Source of the DNA: Peptostreptococcaceae bacterium
GTDB taxonomy: Bacteria > Bacillota_A > Clostridia > Peptostreptococcales > Acidaminobacteraceae
DNA length: 5,898 bases
Direction of reading: 5' to 3'
Assembly (NCBI GenBank): GCA_013619035.1
Contig: JABXKX010000282.1
Coordinates: forward strand, 1-5,898
Shown piece after piece: positions 1 through 4,236 of this stretch; the first letter of the stretch is position 1; every line of letters starts with the position of its first letter. The position numbers were made by a program, and so were the translations under genes. The notes below the pieces were generated by a model. The model saw only the letters and a list, made by a program, of their open reading frames with translations, had not been told where the DNA came from and did no database searches.

Positions 1-59
1 TTTATGAACTGTGATTTCTAGTTTATAAGTAAAGAGAGTTTAATAAAATGTATATCAGA

Positions 60-767
60 TTACCAAAATAGTTTCAGTTCTTCAAATACGAATGATTGAA
101 TGCCTTCTATTCTTTTAAAATCAGCATAGTTTTCTACTTCATATTCTTTGAAATGATATACAGAGACACTCTCCTTTTCTGGATCTACAATCCAATATTC
201 TTCTATGCCTGATAACATATAAGCATTTAACTTTCTAACTTTATCTCTAGATATCGATGAAGGAGAAAGCACTTCCACAACAAGTGTTGGTAAACCGATA
301 TACCTGTCCTCTTCATCTGTATGTTCTTCTAAATCACATATGATACCTAAATCTGGTTCTAAAACATTCATCTTATCATCTACTTTGAATGTAATATCAT
401 ACGGCGCTACAAAAGGAACACAGTTATGTCTATTCAAGTGTTTATATAACTCACCATGAAGTATACCAACGGTTGTTTGATGTTTTACTCTAGGAGACGA
501 TAACAAATGAATTTCACCATCTAAAAGCTCATATCTCTTTTCACTATTTGCTGTTAACTTCAAAAATTCCTCATAAGTCACTTTTCTATCTTTAGGTTCA
601 TAAGCTGGTACTGACTCATTAACCAAATCAAACTGATCTAAATTCTCTGTATATCTAGTGATTTTAGCAACAATCCTACCATTCTTTTTAACAACAACAT
701 CTTCATAATCAAGTAGCTTTAGTATCTTTCCAAAACTATTCTTAACTTCAGTAGCATTAATAATCAC
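60..767 (-). CDS. Phd/YefM-like antitoxin domain fused to Uma2-family nuclease-like domain
   Basis: The 235-residue protein has two parts. Residues 1-42 (INATEVKNSFGKIL, then VVVKKNGRIVAKI) match the DNA-binding fold of Phd/YefM antitoxins. Residues 63-235 match the Uma2 (DUF820) family, which has a PD-(D/E)xK restriction-endonuclease fold: YEEFLKL at 65-71, RYELLDGE at 78-85, EPDL with candidate metal ligand D139, LVVEVLSPSS with E165, and EYWIVDP at 189-195. The usual PD-(D/E)xK lysine is not in its classical place, which is normal for Uma2. Cellular role and substrate of Uma2 proteins are largely unknown, so nuclease activity is not claimed. The start is GTG, supported by AAAAGGAGG at 772-780, four bases upstream, and by the Phd domain beginning right there. 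It has its own promoter and looks independent of the eCIS-type genes upstream. Domain calls are firm; function is open. Confidence 0.9.
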   Translation of the reverse strand: MIINATEVKNSFGKILKLLDYEDVVVKKNGRIVAKITRYTENLDQFDLVNESVPAYEPKDRKVTYEEFLKLTANSEKRYELLDGEIHLLSSPRVKHQTTVGILHGELYKHLNRHNCVPFVAPYDITFKVDDKMNVLEPDLGIICDLEEHTDEEDRYIGLPTLVVEVLSPSSISRDKVRKLNAYMLSGIEEYWIVDPEKESVSVYHFKEYEVENYADFKRIEGIQSFVFEELKLFW

Positions 768-771
768 AGCG

Positions 772-780
772 CCTCCTTTT
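772..780 (-). promoter_or_regulatory. Strong ribosome binding site fixing a GTG start
   Basis: AAAAGGAGG on the minus strand sits four bases upstream of GTG at 765-767. No ATG lies nearby, so this site decides the non-ATG start of the Phd-Uma2 gene. Its A-run overlaps the proximal TAGCTAAAA repeat, so a protein bound there could also affect translation or elongation. Confidence 0.8.
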
Positions 781-801
781 AGCTATTTTGCATTTTAGCT
801 A
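777..801 (-). promoter_or_regulatory. Paired TAGCTA direct repeat, possible autoregulatory operator
   Basis: Two identical 9-base copies, TAGCTAAAA on the minus strand (TTTTAGCTA at 777-785 and 793-801 on plus), lie 16 bases apart between the -10 box and the ribosome site. Each contains the palindrome TAGCTA, and the upstream copy extends to TTAGCTAA. Phd/YefM proteins are known to repress their own promoters through short palindromes, and the encoded protein starts with such a domain. The operator role is inferred from this placement; chance repetition in AT-rich DNA is possible. Confidence 0.4.
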
Positions 802-806
802 ATTTA

Positions 807-835
807 AGTATATGCTTCTGATTATTTTATGTCAA
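807..835 (-). promoter_or_regulatory. Sigma-A/sigma-70-type promoter for the Phd-Uma2 gene
   Basis: On the minus strand there is a perfect -35 box TTGACA (830-835), a 17-base spacer (813-829) and a -10 box TATACT (807-812), one base from consensus. Transcription should start near base 800, giving a leader of roughly 33 bases before the GTG start at 767. This shows the gene does not depend on read-through from the DUF4157 gene. Confidence 0.85.
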
Positions 836-1052
836 TGGATCAAAGTAGAATACTATTAAATCATGACAACCTGAAAATATAGTTTATTAAATGGCATTAG
901 TAACCAAGCCACTATCAAAGCTACAAGAACAGCTTCTAATCTTGCATTAATGTTTCTGATGAAACTGGACAACAAATCTGTTAGAGGGTTATATAGAATT
1001 ATTAAATCGATATTTATTTGATGTATGATTCTTTTAGTAGTTGTACATATTT

Positions 1053-1086
1053 CAAAACAAAAACGATAGTTATACAACCATCGTTT
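1053..1086 (-). terminator. Likely Rho-independent terminator downstream of the DUF4157 gene
   Basis: Read on the minus strand, AAACGATGGTT (1076-1086) pairs with AACTATCGTTT (1061-1071) around a four-base GTAT loop: 11 pairs including one G-U. It runs into TTGTTTTG (1053-1060), so the 3' side is T-rich. On the plus strand the G-U becomes an A-C mismatch, so the structure favours minus-strand RNA. The stem is AT-rich with only three G-C pairs and lies about 250 bases past the DUF4157 stop, so it may be leaky. Confidence 0.55.
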
Positions 1087-1163
1087 CAACAATAAAATGA
1101 ATTCAAATTATAAATCATGTTACTTCAATATGTTAACAAGGTATTTGTGCTCTAAGTGCTTTA

Positions 1164-1289
1164 TCATAACTTACAATATTTTAACCGTTTCAGTAATTTA
1201 TTCTGAATCAATAATATTTCTAAATTAGAGTCAACTCTTTCTAGTAATCTATATGTGGACCTCTGCTCAGATGTAGCGTTGTGCGCTGT
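1164..1289 (-). pseudogene. Possible decayed gene fragment encoding a leucine-zipper-like helix
   Basis: Between two in-frame TGA codons lies an open frame of 41 codons with no ATG or GTG start. Its product looks protein-like: after TSEQRSTYRLLERVDSNLE comes ILLIQNKLLKRLKYCKL. Heptad positions fall at L16, V19, L23, L26, N30 and L33, the Asn at a core position being typical of leucine zippers. No ribosome site is visible. It may be the tail of a lost gene or an accident of AT-rich sequence; I do not recognise a family. Confidence 0.22.
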
Positions 1290-1333
1290 TCACGTATTTA
1301 ACAAATTATGTTCTGTACCTCTGTTTTATCTGG

Positions 1334-2740
1334 CTAGACCTCATCGTCTGAGTTAGGTTCTCGATCAATCATAGGAGAGCCAATGTCGAATGGATAGTAA
1401 TCGTCCCTTTCAAGATGTAATTGTTCATTAATATCTTCATCTGAGATTCCAAGGTCATTAAGATCATTTATTCTATCTTTTAAAAAGGATTTTTTCCCGC
1501 CAGATCCTGCCCAAGGAAGGTCTTTTGTACATTTCTTGTATGCTGTCATCGCATTGATTTCCAAATCAATCAGCTCTACTTCAATAATGTCATCGTTGGT
1601 AATCATTTCAATGCACTTATTTTTATATGCCTCAACTGCATCGAAACATGCGATATCTAAACCTTCATTTTTGTCTCTTGCACCTGGAACTCTATATTCT
1701 TCTGCTATTATGACAAGCGTTTTTTGACTTGTCATTTTCTGAAACGAGCACATGTAGTTATTCCAAATATCGTTAACAGCATCAATTGAAAAATCATCAT
1801 CCTTATAACATGTAACTAGTTCATTGATATCATCGTACGCTTCTTTATAAAAGTCAGTGTACTTTGATGGTGTAGCCCCTCCTTTGTCATACAATGCAAC
1901 ATCTGGTCGCGTTCCTCCTTTAAATAAATACGACTTAGATGAAACCATAACCCCTTTAACATCTCCTGATTTTACATTAACACTTCTGTATTTTTCTATG
2001 TTATTTTTTATTTTATCCAAAGTGACTTCATCGGTAGTATCTAAATAAGTATCATCATACTCAATGTTATCAACAGCAAGATCAGGTTGATCTTGTGAAA
2101 TTTTCGCATATCCTTCTTCCTTGTTAGTATCATACTCTTTTAAAAATGGATTACCATTTTCGTCAAAGATACTTTGAAATGAGTATTGGGTATCATTGGT
2201 TCGTATGGCTCTTTGAATTGAATCACTACGCATTCCTTCAAATTCAGAAGATTCGGGTTTTATGTTTTCTCTAGATTTTATTTGCAAAGCCTTTGCACCC
2301 ATCATATCCGCCTCTTTCTCCAACCCAACATCATCATTAATATTTACATTACCTTTCATTTGCATCGTAGGCTTTACTCGTCCTTGTTTCTGTTGTACAA
2401 CATGCCATGATTCATGAGCTAGATGTTTTTCTTGACCTGGTGCTACATGTATATCTGTTCCTTGTGCATAGGCGTGCGCATTAAGCTGAGCTGGTTTCTG
2501 AGAATTATAATGTACAGATACATCATTTAGAGAATAACCCGATAAGCTTTCTACACCTGTTTTTAAAGAATCTGGTAATCCAGTGTTGTTCTCCGTTCTT
2601 TGGATTGGTTGTTGATGCATTACTTCAGGTGAATTACCCAGGTGTTGGACAGCCGAGTTATTGTCGGTAAAGATTTTACTTGTATCCTTTTTTACCTTTG
2701 AACTTAGATTTTCCTGTTTTTTATCAGCATAATCTTGCAT
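1334..2740 (-). CDS. DUF4157 protein, probable eCIS-associated effector with unknown C-terminal domain
   Basis: The 468-residue protein carries a clear DUF4157 core at about residues 54-150: GLPDSLKTGVESLSGYSLND, VHYNSQKPAQLNAHAYAQGT, DIHVAPGQEKHLAHESWHVV, then QQKQGRVKPTMQMKG. HESWH (109-113) is a zincin HExxH motif; LEKEAD (140-145), about 30 residues later, could supply the third zinc ligand. DUF4157 is known as a common module of eCIS-associated toxins, usually with variable C-termini. Residues 1-53 are polar, without a signal peptide, as expected for cargo loaded into a particle. Residues about 180-468 match nothing I recognise; they contain GGTRPDVALYDKGG (275-288), five cysteines (311, 331, 365, 376, 404) and an acidic tail ending NSDDEV. 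The ATG start follows AAGGAGG (2746-2752) by five bases. It is last in the eCIS-like gene set, before a probable terminator. Whether the zincin part cleaves a target, processes the protein itself or aids loading is unknown. Confidence 0.88.
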   Translation of the reverse strand: MQDYADKKQENLSSKVKKDTSKIFTDNNSAVQHLGNSPEVMHQQPIQRTENNTGLPDSLKTGVESLSGYSLNDVSVHYNSQKPAQLNAHAYAQGTDIHVAPGQEKHLAHESWHVVQQKQGRVKPTMQMKGNVNINDDVGLEKEADMMGAKALQIKSRENIKPESSEFEGMRSDSIQRAIRTNDTQYSFQSIFDENGNPFLKEYDTNKEEGYAKISQDQPDLAVDNIEYDDTYLDTTDEVTLDKIKNNIEKYRSVNVKSGDVKGVMVSSKSYLFKGGTRPDVALYDKGGATPSKYTDFYKEAYDDINELVTCYKDDDFSIDAVNDIWNNYMCSFQKMTSQKTLVIIAEEYRVPGARDKNEGLDIACFDAVEAYKNKCIEMITNDDIIEVELIDLEINAMTAYKKCTKDLPWAGSGGKKSFLKDRINDLNDLGISDEDINEQLHLERDDYYPFDIGSPMIDREPNSDDEV

Positions 2741-2778
2741 ACTTTCCTCCTTGCAAATAAATTTAACTTACTGAAGCG

Positions 2779-2789
2779 CATCTGAGATG
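2779..2789. repeat. Short palindrome upstream of the DUF4157 gene
   Basis: CATCTGAGATG is a perfect 5-base inverted repeat around one central base, inside the 83-base gap before the DUF4157 gene. It has no T-run after it, so it is not a terminator. It could be a protein site or RNA processing point, but it is short enough to occur by chance. I see no convincing promoter in the gap. Confidence 0.2.
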
Positions 2790-2823
2790 TCCTAAAACGT
2801 CTAAAATGTTGCCCCATCAAACA

Positions 2824-3678
2824 TTATTTAAAGATATTTCTTGCATGCCAAGTAAATATAATACTTTCCTCTTTGTGAGATTCGCTTTTAGCAATGATTG
2901 TAAAAGTCCCCTTTTCCGGATAAGTCATAACACCATACTCCACATCAGTGATATTAAGATCTTTCAATAAGTTTCGATTGCCTTGGTAAGTACATTTGTC
3001 TTCATTGTTATTTAATACAATACTCAAAGTAATCATTACATCACCATGACCTAATCCATGGTCAATTTCTTCACTAATGACCGGTTGATCATCTTCAAAT
3101 ATCATCTCTAAGTTTCCTGAACTCTCTTGATCCAATTCTGTTTTCAATATTGGATCAACCTGTATGATTTCAAAGTCTGTTCCAATTTGCTTAACAACAA
3201 TTTTTACCAATGATATGGCATTCTCATCGCAAGTAGTTTCTGATGTACTTAAAAACAGATCAAAACTTTCTACTGTTTGATTATAGGTTTTCTCTTTCAA
3301 CTTAGATGTGGTTCTATCAAGCGCAAAGGCTTCCCCTTCAGCTCTCTCATGGTACTTGATTGATAAAACAACTTCATTAGCATCCCGATCAACATCATAT
3401 CCATCAATATCTGATAAACCTCTTGTTATTTCCTCAGATACTATAATAACTCTTCCACTATTGTCTATACCTATACCAGGTTCTATGACTATTTTTTGAA
3501 GAGACGTATCATGTATTTTGACATCAAGGCCTTTTATTACACCTTTCTCGAGAATTAACTGACTTAAGAGATTCAACTTGTTCATATAATATGCTTGTTC
3601 TAATTCAAAATCAGCTACTGATAATAGCTTGCCAAAGTAATAATTATTTCGTATAAATGAATCTAGTTTCACAGTCAT
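2824..3678 (-). CDS. eCIS/phage-tail-locus protein with 'YFGKLL-DFELEQ' N-terminal module
   Basis: This 284-residue soluble protein has no signal peptide or TM segment. The N-terminal module (about 8-85) reads FIRNNYYFGKLLSVADFELE, then QAYYMNKLNLLSQLI and GVIKGLDV, followed by IEPGIGIDNSGRVIIV. This resembles a recurrent pattern in phage-tail and eCIS gene clusters (Y-G-K-L-L...DF..EQ.Y...K...L......GV..GL.V..pG.aid..Gr.i). A middle beta-rich region (100-180) leads to a C-terminal module (205-280) with DHGLGHGDVMITLSIVL, YPEKGTFTI and a closing TWHARN, which I also recall from such loci. Its place directly after the PAAR-like gene suggests a spike/baseplate accessory or a host-contact part, but no function is established. 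ATG is preceded by AAGGAGA (3683-3689). It is 155 bases from the gene before and 83 from the DUF4157 gene. The family is recognised only by pattern. Confidence 0.75.
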   Translation of the reverse strand: MTVKLDSFIRNNYYFGKLLSVADFELEQAYYMNKLNLLSQLILEKGVIKGLDVKIHDTSLQKIVIEPGIGIDNSGRVIIVSEEITRGLSDIDGYDVDRDANEVVLSIKYHERAEGEAFALDRTTSKLKEKTYNQTVESFDLFLSTSETTCDENAISLVKIVVKQIGTDFEIIQVDPILKTELDQESSGNLEMIFEDDQPVISEEIDHGLGHGDVMITLSIVLNNNEDKCTYQGNRNLLKDLNITDVEYGVMTYPEKGTFTIIAKSESHKEESIIFTWHARNIFK

Positions 3679-3833
3679 GGTATCTCCTTATTTTCTAAAG
3701 CTAATCTCATATTTGAAATTTGTAATGTAACTTAATACTGTCTTTTCATCACAGAGGTCTGATTATTCTAAAACTTTCTTTGATTTATCTATAGACATTA
3801 TGATTTAAGTTTTAGTTTGATTCATGTTTCTTT
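3679..3833. other. Intergenic gap after the DUF4280 gene
   Basis: These 155 AT-rich bases separate the DUF4280 gene from the next gene. I see no hairpin with a T-run, so transcription probably continues through. I found no convincing -35/-10 pair, although weak AT-rich matches exist. Open frames here are 11 codons or shorter and lack ribosome sites. The bases next to the downstream gene hold its AAGGAGA site. Confidence 0.5.
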
Positions 3834-4220
3834 TTATGGTATTTGCACAGTCATTTGTCCTGGATTTAATACCTGAATAACGCCTCCCCACATGCACATC
3901 AGCTTAGATGAGTTATTTAAAGCAGGCATATTCTTAATTAATACAGTTGGAGAGCCAGGCACCCAAGGCGCTACAGTATTTGGTATACAAGGCATTGGTG
4001 TTAAAACACCAAACGCAGCAGCCGTAGCTGAAGCAACTGTAGGATTAGCAATAGACATGCACACACCAAATGGTAAAATATTTACCATAGGCTTATTATC
4101 CATAATGTTTGCAACAGGTGTAGTGGCTGTTGTCATTTTATCTGGCAAAACATTTAAAACACTTGGTGCTGCTCCAAAACTACATTGAAGATTAGCACCC
4201 ATAACCACTTGAATTCCCAT
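3834..4220 (-). CDS. DUF4280 PAAR-like protein, probable spike tip
   Basis: The 128-residue protein is a complete DUF4280 domain: MGIQVVMGANLQCSFGAAPS at the start, NILPFGVC (47-54), ANPTVASATAAAFGVLTPMP (58-77) with CIPN after it, APWVPGSPTV (84-93) and LMCMWGGVIQVLNPGQ (107-122). Cysteines 13, 54, 78 and 109 fall in the family's conserved blocks and may bind a metal, as in PAAR tips; that is inference. PAAR-like proteins cap the spike of contractile injection systems and can carry cargo. Here there is no extension, so it is a bare tip. I chose the ATG at 4218-4220 because family members begin 'MG..VVMGA' and AAAGGGTGAT lies correctly upstream. The in-frame ATG at 4224-4226 and GTG at 4227-4229 are alternatives, adding two or three residues. 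The previous gene stops 16 bases upstream, so the two are probably co-transcribed. Confidence 0.93.
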   Translation of the reverse strand: MGIQVVMGANLQCSFGAAPSVLNVLPDKMTTATTPVANIMDNKPMVNILPFGVCMSIANPTVASATAAAFGVLTPMPCIPNTVAPWVPGSPTVLIKNMPALNNSSKLMCMWGGVIQVLNPGQMTVQIP

Positions 4221-4224
4221 ATTC

Positions 4225-4234
4225 ATCACCCTTT
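4225..4234 (-). promoter_or_regulatory. Ribosome binding site deciding the DUF4280 start
   Basis: AAAGGGTGAT on the minus strand matches the extended anti-16S consensus AGGAGGTGAT and leaves four bases (eight from the GG core) before the ATG at 4218-4220. It overlaps the two more upstream in-frame starts at 4224-4226 and 4227-4229, which would have almost no spacing. It occupies most of the short gap after the upstream stop codon, which suits translational coupling. Confidence 0.6.
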
Positions 4235-4236
4235 CG

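Larger units (their letters stand above)
768..1333. other. Gene-free stretch between the DUF4157 gene and the Phd-Uma2 gene
   Basis: No convincing gene lies in these 566 bases. From high to low coordinates they hold a 41-codon start-less open frame with leucine-zipper spacing (1164-1289), a hairpin with a U-tract (1053-1086), a doubtful 78-codon TTG-started frame (856-1092) whose first codons are the hairpin itself, and the promoter and repeat of the next gene. The stretch could contain decayed coding sequence. I found no terminal inverted repeats or transposase motifs to identify an insertion element. Confidence 0.6.

Noticed and set aside
2..28. Inverted repeat TTATGAACT / AGTTTATAA just past the Phd-Uma2 stop, as a terminator.
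   Set aside because: In minus-strand RNA the stem has an A-C mismatch and a nine-base loop, and the window ends before any U-tract could be seen.
856..1092. A 78-codon TTG-started minus-strand frame with a hydrophobic segment AVLVALIVAWLLMPF near its end.
   Set aside because: There is no ribosome site, the start is weak, and its first codons are the hairpin and U-tract of a probable terminator. I recognise no family. The hydrophobic end could be a remnant of a membrane protein, but that cannot be shown.
1275..1287. AGCG / CGCT hairpin in the gap after the DUF4157 gene as a terminator.
   Set aside because: It has only four pairs and no following T-run on either strand.
1886..1930. GGTRPDVALYDKGG in the DUF4157 protein as a PD-(D/E)xK nuclease motif.
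   Set aside because: No E-x-K follows at the usual distance. The nearest acidic strand (IIAEEYR) is about 60 residues later, so the resemblance rests on 'PD' alone.
3756..3797. Tiny minus-strand frame (11 codons, starting MSIDKSKKVLE) between the DUF4280 gene and the next gene.
   Set aside because: It has no ribosome site and is too short to separate from chance.
3892..4188. A 98-codon plus-strand frame opposite the DUF4280 gene.
   Set aside because: It is an antisense shadow: the minus-strand frame has a clear conserved domain, a ribosome site and operon context, and the plus frame has none of these.
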